A stretch of DNA of 51,577 bases from Candidatus Dichloromethanomonas elyunquensis (GCA_001515265.1 LNDB01000016.1:1-51577); one strand, 5' to 3'. Shown: positions 36,566 through 45,778, counted from the stretch's first letter. The notes: generated from the letters alone by a model not told the origin. A program made the numbers and translations.

Positions 36566-36629
36566 GAATAAAACCTCCCCTTCAAAAGGTTGGATACAGC
36601 CCAACAACAGTCGAAAAAAGGAGGCTTTT
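36566..36629 (-). terminator. Terminator after the diguanylate cyclase gene
   Basis: Minus-strand AAAAGCCTCC (36620-36629) pairs with GGAGGTTTTA (36567-36576), with a second small hairpin GTTGG/CCAAC in the loop, followed by TTTTATT. It lies immediately after the stop codon at 36634. Confidence 0.65.
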
Positions 36630-36633
36630 CCTG

Positions 36634-37749
36634 TCATTCTTCACTATTTTCAAAGACAATTCTGTCCCTACCCGAATTTTTGGCTTTGTATAAAGCATCA
36701 TCAGCTCTTCTGAAGATATCATCCATAGTTTGATCTTCATCTCTACGGATTCCGATTCCAATACTAACTGTAACCTGCACCTCGTTGTTTCCTGACTCTA
36801 CGATCACTTCTTTTACTTTTTGCTGAATTCTCAGGGAAACCTGATAGGCATTCTCTTTTTCAGACTCAATAAGAATAACAGCAAATTCCTCCCCGCCAAC
36901 CCTGGCGAGGATATCCGTCTCCCGCAGCGCCGTTTTACACGCAGTTACAACATCTCGGAGAACCCTGTCCCCGATAAGATGTCCGTAAATATCGTTGACC
37001 CATTTAAAATGATCTACGTCCAATAGGAGAAGTGTAAAAGGCCGGTCGTATCTTTGAGATCGACTAAATTCCTCCCGCCCTTTTTGCATAAAAGAAAGCC
37101 TATTGTCTACACCAGTCAGGAAATCAGTCGTTGCTTGGTAAATCAACTCTTGTTCCATTTTTCTCCGAACAGTGATATCTAAAACAACCACAATAATATC
37201 CATAATCTCTTGGTCATCTCCACGGATAGCGGACATATTAACTTCTGCCCAAAGAACATCGCCGTTTTTACAGATATAACGCTTTTCACAATTTGCCCAA
37301 GGATATGTTCCGTCCCACATCCTCTCACATAAGTCAACGCTTTTTTCTAAATCGCTTGGATAGGTAATGTCTTGAAATTTTGTAGCTTTTAATTCTTCTT
37401 CCGTGTACCCTAACATCTTGCAAAGGGTCAAATTGGCATGCTGATAGTAGCCATCTTTATCTAATAACGCGATCCCTGCAGCCGCATTATTGAAAATTCC
37501 TCTAAATAACTGTTCACTATGTTTAAGTACTTTTTCAGTACTATTTTTTTCTTCATATTTTTTTCGCAATGCACGGTTATGTAAATGACATATAAACAGA
37601 ATCACTGTGAAAATCGGGATAATAAACCATTTAACGTCTTCGTTAATGAAAAGAAATATAGAAACGGACAACAGGACAAAACTCCCATGACAAGAATTCC
37701 ACCTTATCAAAACATTTTTATTGGTTTCAGTTTTATTGTCTTTCTCCAA
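36634..37749 (-). CDS. Membrane diguanylate cyclase with PAS domain
   Basis: Synthesises the second messenger c-di-GMP from two GTP. The 371-residue protein has two short hydrophobic segments near residues 23-56, a PAS domain from about 85 to 195 (FNNAAAGIALLDKDG; FQDITYPSDLE; NGDVLWAEVNMSAIRG), then a GGDEF domain from about 205. The active-site loop reads GGEEF and is preceded by RETD five residues upstream, a standard I-site for product inhibition, so it is probably active and feedback-regulated. The PAS ligand is unknown. It is a single-gene unit. Confidence 0.9.
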   Translation of the reverse strand: MEKDNKTETNKNVLIRWNSCHGSFVLLSVSIFLFINEDVKWFIIPIFTVILFICHLHNRALRKKYEEKNSTEKVLKHSEQLFRGIFNNAAAGIALLDKDGYYQHANLTLCKMLGYTEEELKATKFQDITYPSDLEKSVDLCERMWDGTYPWANCEKRYICKNGDVLWAEVNMSAIRGDDQEIMDIIVVVLDITVRRKMEQELIYQATTDFLTGVDNRLSFMQKGREEFSRSQRYDRPFTLLLLDVDHFKWVNDIYGHLIGDRVLRDVVTACKTALRETDILARVGGEEFAVILIESEKENAYQVSLRIQQKVKEVIVESGNNEVQVTVSIGIGIRRDEDQTMDDIFRRADDALYKAKNSGRDRIVFENSEE

Positions 37750-37918
37750 GGACTATTCCTTCTTTATCGATGTTGGGTTCAATTTACGGAATTATTATTT
37801 CATTATAATAATTCTTCATTATACTTCACTTTTCCTTGTATTTTTTTTGTTAAATTTTAAGATATTTTGTATCTTATTGCAGTTATGAAGAGGTATTTCA
37901 AAAAATTTTAGGACATTC

Positions 37919-37935
37919 TTACTAGCGTCTAGTAA
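37919..37935. repeat. Inverted repeat upstream of the hcp control site
   Basis: TTACTAG at 37919-37925 and CTAGTAA at 37929-37935 are perfect 7-bp arms around CGT. It lies about 30 bp upstream of the HcpR-like box. The remaining sequence from 37750 to 38053 is AT-rich with no gene seen. Confidence 0.6.
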
Positions 37936-37966
37936 ATTAGCCATTGAAACACTTGCTCTTTTGAAT

Positions 37967-38009
37967 GGTAACATATGTTACCGCTTCTTGATAAACCTTC
38001 AGTTACAAT
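37967..38009 (+). promoter_or_regulatory. HcpR-like operator and promoter of hcp
   Basis: GGTAACATATGTTACC (37967-37982) is a perfect 16-bp palindrome with the GTAAC-N4-GTTAC core described for HcpR, the Crp/Fnr-type nitrosative-stress regulator of clostridia. A -10 box TACAAT lies at 38004-38009 and no good -35 precedes it. The palindrome centre falls about 41.5 bp before the expected start site, the class II activator position. Confidence 0.75.
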
Positions 38010-38053
38010 AAAAATACTTGAAATAAAGAAAAATTGAATAAGGAGGGTATTTT

Positions 38054-39703
38054 ATGCCAATGTTTTGTTTGCAATGCCAGGAAACTGCCGGCGGCAAAGC
38101 CTGTACGAAAGCAGGTGTCTGCGGTAAAGCAGCAGAGGTTGCGAACCTTCAGGATTTGCTGCTCTATGTATCCAAAGGTATTTCCTATTACAGCGTTATT
38201 GCCGGAGAAAACGGGATTGACAATGCTTTAGCCCAGACTTATCCGGTAGAAAGTCTTTTTATGACCCTGACCAATGTCAACTTTGATAAGGAAGCAATCA
38301 TCAAAAAAATCCGCGAGGGCTTACGATTAAAAAATTCTTTACAAATGCAACTTCAAAACAAAAATATTCCAATTACCAATCCTCCGGATGCCGCTGCCTG
38401 GACCGCTAATTCTGACGAAGACTTGGAATCCAAGGCCGTCTCGGTCGGAGTTCTTGCGACTGAAAATGAAGATGTTCGTTCTTTACGGGCCCTTCTCACC
38501 TACGGTATTAAGGGAATGGCCGCTTATTATCACCATGCCTTTATTCTGGGATTTAAAGATACAGAAATTATCTCTTTCATCCATAAAGCACTGGCTGCAA
38601 CCCTGGACGATTGCTTAACTGCAGATGATCTTGTGGCACTCATCCTGGAAACCGGCAAATACGGTGTAACTACTTTAGCTTTATTGGATCAAGCCAACAC
38701 AACAACCTATGGTTCTCCGGAAATTACTTCGGTAAATACGGGAGTAAGACAGAATCCGGGGATCCTCATCAGCGGACATGATTTAAAAGATTTAGACGAA
38801 CTTTTGCAGCAAACCGAAGGAACAGGTGTCGATGTCTATACGCATGGAGAAATGCTGCCTTCTCATTATTATCCGGCGTTTAAAAAATATTCACATTTTG
38901 TAGGCAATTATGGCAATGCCTGGTGGAAGCAGGCCGAAGAATTCGAGAAATTTAACGGCCCGATTCTCATGACAACCAATTGTCTCGTCCCTCCAAAAGA
39001 TAGTTATAAAGACCGACTCTTTACAACAAGCATCGTTGGGTTTGAAGGAATTAAGCACATTCCTGACCGAAGTGGCAATGAGGCAAAAGATTTCGAGGCT
39101 CTTATTGAAATGGCTAAGAAGTGCCTATCCCCTACGGAACTTGAAAGCGGAAATATTGTAGGCGGTTTTGCTCACCAGCAAGTTCTGGCTTTAGCCGATA
39201 AAGTTATTGAAGCTGTGAAAGCAGGGGCAATCAAGAAATTCGTGGTGATGGCCGGCTGTGACGGCAGAATGAAAAGCCGGGAATATTACGCTGATTTTGC
39301 TGCCAAACTTCCGCAAGATACTGTTATTTTAACCGCGGGATGCGCCAAGTACAGATATAACAAATTAAACCTCGGAGATATCGGAGGAATTCCCAGAGTT
39401 CTTGATGCCGGTCAATGCAATGACTCCTACAGTCTTGCTGTAATCGCCTTAAAATTAAAAGAAGTCTTAGGCTTGGAAGATATCAATCAACTTCCGATCA
39501 TATACAACATCGCTTGGTACGAACAGAAAGCAGTCCTTGTATTATTGGCATTACTCTATCTGGGGGTAAAAAATATCCGCCTCGGACCGACTCTTCCAGC
39601 CTTTCTCTCCCCCAATGTCGTTAAGCTTCTTGTTGAGACTTTCGGCATTGGCGGAATATCCAGCGTTGAGGATGATCTCGCTATCATGTTACGTGAAGAA
39701 TAA
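38054..39703 (+). CDS. hcp: Hybrid cluster protein (hydroxylamine reductase type)
   Basis: Iron-sulfur-oxygen protein involved in nitric oxide/nitrosative stress defence. The 549-residue protein starts [23 protein letters not shown]; cysteines 5, 8, 17 and 23 give the C-x2-C-x8-C-x5-C pattern of strict anaerobes' class I enzymes. Hybrid-cluster ligands are visible in [11 protein letters not shown] near 312, GCDGRMKSR near 403 and [12 protein letters not shown] near 430. AAGGAGG lies 8 bases before the ATG. No hcr reductase gene is adjacent, as usual for class I. Confidence 0.95.
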   Translation: MPMFCLQCQETAGGKACTKAGVCGKAAEVANLQDLLLYVSKGISYYSVIAGENGIDNALAQTYPVESLFMTLTNVNFDKEAIIKKIREGLRLKNSLQMQLQNKNIPITNPPDAAAWTANSDEDLESKAVSVGVLATENEDVRSLRALLTYGIKGMAAYYHHAFILGFKDTEIISFIHKALAATLDDCLTADDLVALILETGKYGVTTLALLDQANTTTYGSPEITSVNTGVRQNPGILISGHDLKDLDELLQQTEGTGVDVYTHGEMLPSHYYPAFKKYSHFVGNYGNAWWKQAEEFEKFNGPILMTTNCLVPPKDSYKDRLFTTSIVGFEGIKHIPDRSGNEAKDFEALIEMAKKCLSPTELESGNIVGGFAHQQVLALADKVIEAVKAGAIKKFVVMAGCDGRMKSREYYADFAAKLPQDTVILTAGCAKYRYNKLNLGDIGGIPRVLDAGQCNDSYSLAVIALKLKEVLGLEDINQLPIIYNIAWYEQKAVLVLLALLYLGVKNIRLGPTLPAFLSPNVVKLLVETFGIGGISSVEDDLAIMLREE

Positions 39704-39744
39704 TTGAAATTCCTACGCTCTTCCTCATAAGCCATCCTATGAGA

Positions 39745-39779
39745 AGTCCATACCCCTAGTCAGGTATTGGACTTTTTCT
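39745..39779 (+). terminator. Terminator of hcp
   Basis: AGTCCATACC and GGTATTGGACT (39745-39754, 39763-39773) pair with one bulged base and are followed by TTTTTC. It lies 40 bases after the hcp stop. Confidence 0.85.
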
Positions 39780-39873
39780 TTCCCCTTTCTCCGTGAACGT
39801 ATTCAGCCTATGCATGAAACGTATCCCGATTCATATGTATAGAGTAGGAAATACGTCTACTGTGAGGTTATTC

Positions 39874-41151
39874 ATGCCAAAATTTAAATTGAATGATCAG
39901 TTCCTCTTTGGAACCGCAACTTCCAGTGTCCAAATTGAAGGAGGAGATAAGAATAATACCTGGTATAAATGGTGTGAAACCGGACATATTACAGATTCCA
40001 GCAGCTGCATGGCGGCTTGTGACCACTGGAATCGCGTTATGGAAGATACTCTAATACTGAAAAACCTAAATGTCCAGACACATAGGATAAGTTTGGAATG
40101 GAGTAGGATTGAACCATCACCCGGACAATTTTCCAAAGAATCGCTCCAGCATTACCGAAATGAAATCCAATTATTGCTCGACAATCAAATCAAACCGCTT
40201 GTAACCCTCCATCATTTCTCCGAACCCTTATGGTTTCAAGAAAAAGGCGGCTGGCTAAAATCAGAAAGCGTTGATTATTTTATCCAATACGCCAGGTATG
40301 TCGTTGAAAATCTGGGGGACTTAGTTTGTGAATGGGTTACCTTTAATGAACCTAATGTTTACACTTGGTTTGGCTATGTTATTGGATCTTTTCCTCCCGG
40401 CATCATCAGCATTATTGATGCCCTGCAAGTAACAACAGAAATCATAAAGACCCATGCCATACTTTACACCATGATTCACCGAATTAGAAAAGAGAAAAAT
40501 TTTTTAGGTAAAACCGCAGTTGGATCCGCCGTACACATTCGCGTCTTCGATGGATTAACTTTTGCGGGAAAGAAAACAGCTCAGGCCGTTGATTATTGTT
40601 TTCATGAATTGTTCATGGAAGGCATCACAACCGGGAAGATTAAATTTCCCCTTCCCAAAAATAGATACCCCTTAAAAAAAGGCCGCTATGTGGACTTTGT
40701 GGGAATTAACTATTATACAAGGAACATTGTCGAATTTGCCTTAGATCCTAAAAACTTTTTCCACAAATTCATCCCTGATAAAGATTTAAACAAATCTGAT
40801 CTTGGCTGGGACATTTATCCCGAAGGAATCTATCGCATATGTAAAAAGTATTACGAAAGATATCACTTGCCTATTTATATTACAGAAAACGGAATCAGCG
40901 ACCGATACGATAACCGAAGGCCTGATTTTATTATTAACCACCTATCTTTTATCTCCGAAGCTATTGAAAACGGGATAAAGGTAGAAAGATATTATCATTG
41001 GTCTGTAATGGATAATTTTGAGTGGCTTGAAGGAGAATCGGCCAAGTTTGGCTTATACGAGTGTGATTTTAGCACCCAAAAACGGACACCAAGACATAGT
41101 GCCCAAATCTATGCTGAGATTTGTAAGAACAAAGCATATTCAACTGTCTGA
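39874..41151 (+). CDS. Glycoside hydrolase family 1 (beta-glucosidase-like)
   Basis: Retaining exo-glycosidase of clan GH-A. The 425-residue protein starts MPKFKLNDQFLFGTATSSVQIEGG, the usual GH1 entry. The acid/base Glu is in TFNEPN (about residue 159) and the nucleophile in YITENG (about 338); both are present. It lacks a signal peptide, so acts inside the cell, and is slightly shorter than typical GH1 (450-480). No PTS or sugar-uptake gene adjoins, leaving the substrate open. The frame is open from 39793, but GTGAGGTT precedes ATG 39874. It stands between hcp and the convergent GNAT gene. Confidence 0.88.
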   Translation: MPKFKLNDQFLFGTATSSVQIEGGDKNNTWYKWCETGHITDSSSCMAACDHWNRVMEDTLILKNLNVQTHRISLEWSRIEPSPGQFSKESLQHYRNEIQLLLDNQIKPLVTLHHFSEPLWFQEKGGWLKSESVDYFIQYARYVVENLGDLVCEWVTFNEPNVYTWFGYVIGSFPPGIISIIDALQVTTEIIKTHAILYTMIHRIRKEKNFLGKTAVGSAVHIRVFDGLTFAGKKTAQAVDYCFHELFMEGITTGKIKFPLPKNRYPLKKGRYVDFVGINYYTRNIVEFALDPKNFFHKFIPDKDLNKSDLGWDIYPEGIYRICKKYYERYHLPIYITENGISDRYDNRRPDFIINHLSFISEAIENGIKVERYYHWSVMDNFEWLEGESAKFGLYECDFSTQKRTPRHSAQIYAEICKNKAYSTV

Positions 41152-41153
41152 TC

Positions 41154-41618
41154 TTATATGTACATTGTAATAAGGGGCTGTCCGGTTTCCTGCTGGATTT
41201 TTTCTCTTCTGATTATAAAGCCGAATTTTGTATAAAAATCCAACGCTCTGATATTTTCTTTGTAAACATCTACAAAAAGACTGCCCGTTGATTTGTGGGC
41301 AAAATTGAGTAAAGCCCTGCCGATTCCCTGTCTTTGGAACTCACTCGCCACGAAAAGCGCACCGACATAGTTACCGATGAGTGAAATAAAGCCAACAATC
41401 CGTCCGTCCCTTTCAGCGATAAATGTCTTCCCATGGGGCAAATATTGATACTTCAGCGTATCCAAATATCCTTTCCAGAATTCAGCCGGGATAAAAGAAT
41501 GGGATTGAAGAGATTCCTTTAACCATACCCGAAGAACTTCATCTTGGTCCGCCTGACGATAACGCCGTATGAAAAAAGCTTTATCTGTCGTATTTCCCAT
41601 CTCCCTAAACCCTTTCAT
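41154..41618 (-). CDS. GNAT-family N-acetyltransferase
   Basis: Acetyl-CoA-dependent acyltransferase. The 154-residue protein has the GNAT core: GRIVGFISLIGNYVGALFV, the acetyl-CoA loop RQGIGRALL near residues 107-115, then NIRALDFYTKFGFI near 132-145. The substrate is unknown. ATG 41618 or ATG 41600 could be the start; AAAGGG precedes the second. It ends two bases from the convergent GH1 gene and begins 11 bases downstream of the speE stop; a polyamine substrate is possible but only by neighbourhood. Confidence 0.82.
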   Translation of the reverse strand: MKGFREMGNTTDKAFFIRRYRQADQDEVLRVWLKESLQSHSFIPAEFWKGYLDTLKYQYLPHGKTFIAERDGRIVGFISLIGNYVGALFVASEFQRQGIGRALLNFAHKSTGSLFVDVYKENIRALDFYTKFGFIIRREKIQQETGQPLITMYI

Positions 41619-41629
41619 AATTTGAAGGT

Positions 41630-42484
41630 TTAATCTATGCTGGCGGCCAACAGTTGCTTGACATAATTAGGCAGGGCAAAACAACCCTGGTGAATTTCGG
41701 TGTTATAGTACTGTGTATTAATCCCCAGTTCGTTCCAGGCCTCCGCATCAACGTTGGTCAGCGGATCCAATGTTTTAGATGCAAACCCGAACAACCAGTG
41801 TCCTGATGGGTAAGTCGGAATATGTGCCTGATAGACCCTGCAGACCGGAAAAAATTCCCGAATACGCTGATGGGCTCTTTGCATTGATTTTGCATATCCC
41901 ACGTAATACGGACTTTCATGCTGATTAACCAAAATACCGTCTTCTTTTAAAGCTTTAAAGCAATTTCCGTAAAATTCTTTCGTGAAGAGCCCCTCCCCGG
42001 GTCCGAAGGGATCAGTAGAATCCACAATAATCAAATCATATAAATTTTCCTTGGAACGAACAAATCTCAATCCGTCTTCATAATAAAGATGAACCCTCGG
42101 ATCGTCCAGCTTGCAGGCTGTCAGGGCCAGAAACTCCCTGCAGACATCGACAACGAGTTTATCAATCTCAACCATGTCGATATTTTCTACTGTGTTGTAA
42201 CGCGTAAGTTCCCGTACTGTCCCCCCGTCTCCGCCGCCGATAACCAATACATTTTTTATTTGGAGATTAGTGGCCATCGGAACGTGCACAATCATGTCAT
42301 GGTAGATAAATTCGTCTTTTTCTGTAACCATCATTAACCCGTCAAGGGTAAAAAAAGTTCCGAATTCTTTGGCTTGAAATACGTCAATCCTTTGAAATTC
42401 ACTCTGCCCTGAGAAAAGGTGTTTGTCTACTTTAATAGAAAACCGCACATTATCGGTATGCTGTTCTGTATACCAAAGTTCCAT
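41630..42484 (-). CDS. speE: Spermidine synthase (polyamine aminopropyltransferase)
   Basis: Transfers an aminopropyl group from decarboxylated SAM to putrescine. The 284-residue protein has an N-terminal beta domain (MELWYTEQHTDNVRFSIKV) and the Rossmann-like core with VLVIGGGDGGTVREL near residues 80-94, MVEIDKLVVDVCREFL near 105-120, and IVDSTDPFGPGEGLF near 152-166. Full length for the Bacillus-type enzyme. Its ATG 42484 follows the decarboxylase stop by three bases; the pair resembles Bacillus speA-speE. Confidence 0.94.
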   Translation of the reverse strand: MELWYTEQHTDNVRFSIKVDKHLFSGQSEFQRIDVFQAKEFGTFFTLDGLMMVTEKDEFIYHDMIVHVPMATNLQIKNVLVIGGGDGGTVRELTRYNTVENIDMVEIDKLVVDVCREFLALTACKLDDPRVHLYYEDGLRFVRSKENLYDLIIVDSTDPFGPGEGLFTKEFYGNCFKALKEDGILVNQHESPYYVGYAKSMQRAHQRIREFFPVCRVYQAHIPTYPSGHWLFGFASKTLDPLTNVDAEAWNELGINTQYYNTEIHQGCFALPNYVKQLLAASID

Positions 42485-42487
42485 GTT

Positions 42488-43939
42488 TCATTCCTCCACA
42501 ATCCGGATATTTTCAATCATCATATCTTCCGTCCCGGTCAGGAAACTGCCTTTCGCTTTGGAATAGGAAATATAGTCAATAATCTCCGCTGTAATCCGTT
42601 CTCCGGGAGCCAGAATAGGAATTCCAGGCGGGTAGGCCATAACAAATTCACCGCTGACAAATCCTGCACCCGCTCGAATCGGCACCGAATGCTGATTAGA
42701 ATAGAAGGCTTTTTGAGGGGGTATCACCACCTCGGGATTGATATACTCGTGATCAAACATCCCTGTTTTGTCCCGCATATAGAGCCTTTTAATCTCAGAT
42801 AAGGAAGAAACCAGCCGCTCTAAAGCTAAGGCTCGGTCACCCACAGATATAATGGCAAGAATGTTGCCAATATCTCCAAACTCGATTTGAATACCATAAT
42901 CATCACGCAGAATATCATACACTTCTACCCCCGCCAACCCGATGTCCCTTGTATGTACCGACAGCTTGGTCCGGTCAAAATCGTATACAGAATCTCCATT
43001 GCTTAATTCTTTGGAGAAGGCATAATACCCTCCAATCTTGTTGATCTCCTCCCGTCCGTATTCAGCTAAGGAAGTTACTTTGGCGAAGATGTTCTCCCCG
43101 TCTAGAGCGAGGTTCCGTCTGGAAATATCTAAAGAAGAAAGAAGCAGATAAGACCCGCTGGTTGTTTGAGTTAAGTTAATGATTTGACGGACATGCCCTA
43201 TGCTAAGGCAGCTGCTGATCAGCAAAAATGAGCTTTGGCTTAAGCTGCCACCAGTTTTGTGCATACTCACAGCAGCCATATCAGCTCCGGCGGCCATCGC
43301 GCTCACCGGCATATCATCTCCGAAATAAAAATGCGTCCCATGGGCTTCATCCGCCAGTACAAACATGTTATGCCGGTGGGCTAATTCCGCTATCTTTCGT
43401 AAATCAGAGCAAATCCCATAATAAGTAGGATTATTAACAAAGATCGCCTTAGCATCCGGATTGGCGTCTATTACTTTTTTCACTTCATTCATTGACATAC
43501 CTAAAGGTATTCCCAATTCTCTATTCACTCCGGGATTTACATACACCGGGATAGCGCCGCTGATAATCAGAGCGTTAATTGCACTCTTATGGACATTTCT
43601 AGGCATAATAATTTTGTCGCCGCGTTTACATACGCTCATTATCATTGCCTGAACAGCGGAAGTGGTTCCGTTGACCATCAAAAAGGCATGATGCGCCCCA
43701 AAAGCATCCGCTGCCAGTTCCTCCGCTTCTTTAATCACGGAGACAGGGTGACCAAGATTATCCAGGGGTTTCATGGAATTAACATCTACGGAGAGGCAGT
43801 TGTCTCCAAGAAACTCCCTTAGTTCCGGGTTGCCTCTGCCCTGCTTATGTCCGGGAACATCGAAAGGCACAACCCGCATGGTTTTATATTTCTGCAGTGC
43901 TTCATAAATAGGTGCTTTATTTTGCTTGAGTACATCCAT
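42488..43939 (-). CDS. speA: PLP-dependent Orn/Lys/Arg decarboxylase, probable arginine decarboxylase
   Basis: Fold-type I decarboxylase that starts polyamine synthesis. The 483-residue protein has the PLP pocket NGTTSAVQAMIM near 90-101, DEAHGTHF near 200 and Schiff-base Lys in SMHKTGGSLSQSSF near 225. The C-terminal domain (VMAYPPGIPILAPGERIT) is typical. It matches Bacillus SpeA (YaaO/Cad-like group) in size, and adjacency to speE supports arginine as substrate, but lysine is possible. A GTG 18 bases upstream was rejected; AAAGGTGAT precedes ATG 43939. Confidence 0.88.
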   Translation of the reverse strand: MDVLKQNKAPIYEALQKYKTMRVVPFDVPGHKQGRGNPELREFLGDNCLSVDVNSMKPLDNLGHPVSVIKEAEELAADAFGAHHAFLMVNGTTSAVQAMIMSVCKRGDKIIMPRNVHKSAINALIISGAIPVYVNPGVNRELGIPLGMSMNEVKKVIDANPDAKAIFVNNPTYYGICSDLRKIAELAHRHNMFVLADEAHGTHFYFGDDMPVSAMAAGADMAAVSMHKTGGSLSQSSFLLISSCLSIGHVRQIINLTQTTSGSYLLLSSLDISRRNLALDGENIFAKVTSLAEYGREEINKIGGYYAFSKELSNGDSVYDFDRTKLSVHTRDIGLAGVEVYDILRDDYGIQIEFGDIGNILAIISVGDRALALERLVSSLSEIKRLYMRDKTGMFDHEYINPEVVIPPQKAFYSNQHSVPIRAGAGFVSGEFVMAYPPGIPILAPGERITAEIIDYISYSKAKGSFLTGTEDMMIENIRIVEE

Positions 43940-43953
43940 GAGACCATCACCTT

Positions 43954-44100
43954 TCACTTCATAACTTTTTTATTATACTCCTTCATATCCTTCTTTTTAA
44001 TACAGTTTAATAAAAATTCATTCCTTTCGGAATGAATATCAGTTTTTTTACTATTAGGATTTCGGCAACTTCTGCAAACCCTATTTCGCTTTTCAGGCAT
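43954..44100 (-). CDS. Doubtful 48-codon reading frame with a CxxC motif
   Basis: Starts at ATG 44100 after GGGG at 7 bases and stops at 43954-43956, just before the ribosome site of the decarboxylase gene. The product is basic and has VCRSCRNPNSKK near residues 8-19, a possible half zinc knuckle. Against it: a strong terminator hairpin lies inside the frame and composition is Lys/Asn-rich. I do not recognise it and give it low weight. Confidence 0.22.
   Translation of the reverse strand: MPEKRNRVCRSCRNPNSKKTDIHSERNEFLLNCIKKKDMKEYNKKVMK
44010..44037 (-). terminator. Terminator downstream of the 41-codon gene
   Basis: ATTCATTCC (44016-44024) and GGAATGAAT (44029-44037) form a perfect 9-bp stem; on the minus strand the loop reads GAAA and the stem is followed by TTTTATT. 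It would end the SQR-like/41-codon transcript before the decarboxylase gene. Confidence 0.85.
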
Positions 44101-44132
44101 TACGTATCCCCTTAAATTCTTACCTTGGAACT

Positions 44133-44258
44133 TTATGAGTGGTGAGTTAAACGCAGAGCCTTAATAATTTTTAAATTTAATATTACAAAACGATAAAGTT
44201 GGAAAATAAAATTTTTCATTAAAAAACGTTCCCATTTAGAAACAGAATAAGGCTTCAT
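44133..44258 (-). CDS. 41-residue basic hydrophobic peptide next to the SQR-like gene
   Basis: A short gene with a very good ribosome site: GGGAGGT ends five bases before ATG 44258. The peptide begins MKPYSVSKWERFLMKN, continues with a hydrophobic stretch (FIFQLYRFVILNLKII, residues 17-32) interrupted by Arg and Lys, and ends in ALRLTHHS. It looks like a membrane-surface or single-pass helix with a basic, aromatic N-terminus. It lies 92 bp downstream of the SQR-like gene on the same strand and is followed by a terminator, so both are probably cotranscribed. I do not recognise the family. Confidence 0.6.
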   Translation of the reverse strand: MKPYSVSKWERFLMKNFIFQLYRFVILNLKIIKALRLTHHS

Positions 44259-44350
44259 TGAAAGACCTCCCTTTGTTTAACTCATCTTCTTTTTTAATTT
44301 ATTTGTGCAATTCATTCTAAATATAGAATAAATAAATTGAGAAGCAAATA

Positions 44351-45778
44351 TTACTCTGGTATCATACTCCAACCCAGGTTGCCTTTTAGTTTATAAATAA
44401 ACATCGTATGGAGAATTCGTTTTATCCAGGCATTGGCTTTGCCAATTTCATACGTTGTGATCGTCATATCCCGTCCCCCATGTTCTTCGGAGTAACGTTC
44501 AAAATCCGGGACCACAGGATAAATGGCAACCATAATAGCGCTGCCTGACCAAACAGACATCCATCGTGAAGCCACGCAGGCAGCCGGCATATGACTCATG
44601 GAAATCTCCCTAAATTTATTTTCACCCTTAACTAAAGATACTACGTTTTCCGCTACAGCCCTACCAATAATTCCGCAAACCATGCCCGTACGGGGCGGTG
44701 CAGCATGAATCTTAATACCGCCTTTGGTTACTCCGCTGGGAAATGAAACCGGATGAGGAGGAGCAAAAGCAATACCTGCTGCGAAAAGGTGTGGATCCAG
44801 AGGCGATTGATAGCGTTTAGGCCAATCCGTTGCTCGCCATTCCGTCGGATCTTTTGCAGCGGAGGTATAATCGGCATCTACTTTCATCAACCCGCTGGGC
44901 GCACAGTATTGAGAGGTTAAATCTTCTCCGGCTTTATTGGTAAATTTAATTTTTTGTCCGGTAAATTGAGGAATTAACATCGCCATGTCAAACTCTAATA
45001 CTCCCTCATTACCGTGAACATCTTCCCAATAAATTTTTCCTGCTTCAACCTTTACCGGTGCCCGTTCCACCATTGTTTCAATACCACAATCCTTCATTAA
45101 CCATTCGGTCAATTCCTCTGATGAACGCAACTCATTTTTAACGTTGAAGACAAACCCTCCCATACCTAAGTCACCTAATTTAGGTTCATTGGTGAACCAG
45201 ATCAGGCGGCAGCGGTCACGCAAGTTGCGACTGACAAGATCGAAATGGATATTTTGTATATACTCGAATGCTGCTCCTTGGCAAGTTGATGTAGCATGTC
45301 CTGTACCAATAACTATCGTCTGTTCTTCCCCTGCTTCCATGCGTTTGATACAGTTAAAATATTGATCTCTGGCTTCTTCGGCATGGGAACGTGTACATAC
45401 CGATACGGTATTACCGGTATCCGGTCCCAAACCGGGGGTCGCTTCAAAATTTAATCTTGCCCCGCTGGCATTGATTAAATAGTCGTAAGGAAATGATTGA
45501 TCATCCTCTGTGCTGACAGTTTTTTCCTCTATGTTAATTTCGGTTACTTTTCCGTGTGTAAATTTGATCCCTTTACAACGGTAAACCGGTTCAAGCGGAA
45601 ACTGAGTTTTTGCTCCATCCATATTTCCTGTTCCAACCCAAATGAGTGAAGGAGTATACTGAAAATTTCGTGCTGCCGAAATAACATGAACCTCGTGTTC
45701 TGAACCTAACCATTTACGCACAAAAAGAGCGGCCGTTTGACCTGCAAATCCACTTCCGATAATCACAACCCGGCTCAT
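44351..45778 (-). CDS. FAD-dependent oxidoreductase, sulfide:quinone-oxidoreductase-like
   Basis: A 475-residue flavoprotein of the SQR/NDH-2 superfamily with the dinucleotide fold GSGFAGQTAA at residues 8-17 and a second binding segment TIVIGTGHATS near 154-164. Cysteines 128, 166 (STCQGAAFEYI) and 401 (AACVASRW) lie where SQRs carry their redox-active cysteines. The last ~30 residues form a basic amphipathic tail (NAWIKRILHTMFIYKLKG), suiting membrane attachment and quinone reduction. GGGGAAGGAAG precedes the ATG. Next to rdhK it may feed or drain the menaquinone pool, but sulfide oxidation is only an inference. Confidence 0.75.
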   Translation of the reverse strand: MSRVVIIGSGFAGQTAALFVRKWLGSEHEVHVISAARNFQYTPSLIWVGTGNMDGAKTQFPLEPVYRCKGIKFTHGKVTEINIEEKTVSTEDDQSFPYDYLINASGARLNFEATPGLGPDTGNTVSVCTRSHAEEARDQYFNCIKRMEAGEEQTIVIGTGHATSTCQGAAFEYIQNIHFDLVSRNLRDRCRLIWFTNEPKLGDLGMGGFVFNVKNELRSSEELTEWLMKDCGIETMVERAPVKVEAGKIYWEDVHGNEGVLEFDMAMLIPQFTGQKIKFTNKAGEDLTSQYCAPSGLMKVDADYTSAAKDPTEWRATDWPKRYQSPLDPHLFAAGIAFAPPHPVSFPSGVTKGGIKIHAAPPRTGMVCGIIGRAVAENVVSLVKGENKFREISMSHMPAACVASRWMSVWSGSAIMVAIYPVVPDFERYSEEHGGRDMTITTYEIGKANAWIKRILHTMFIYKLKGNLGWSMIPE

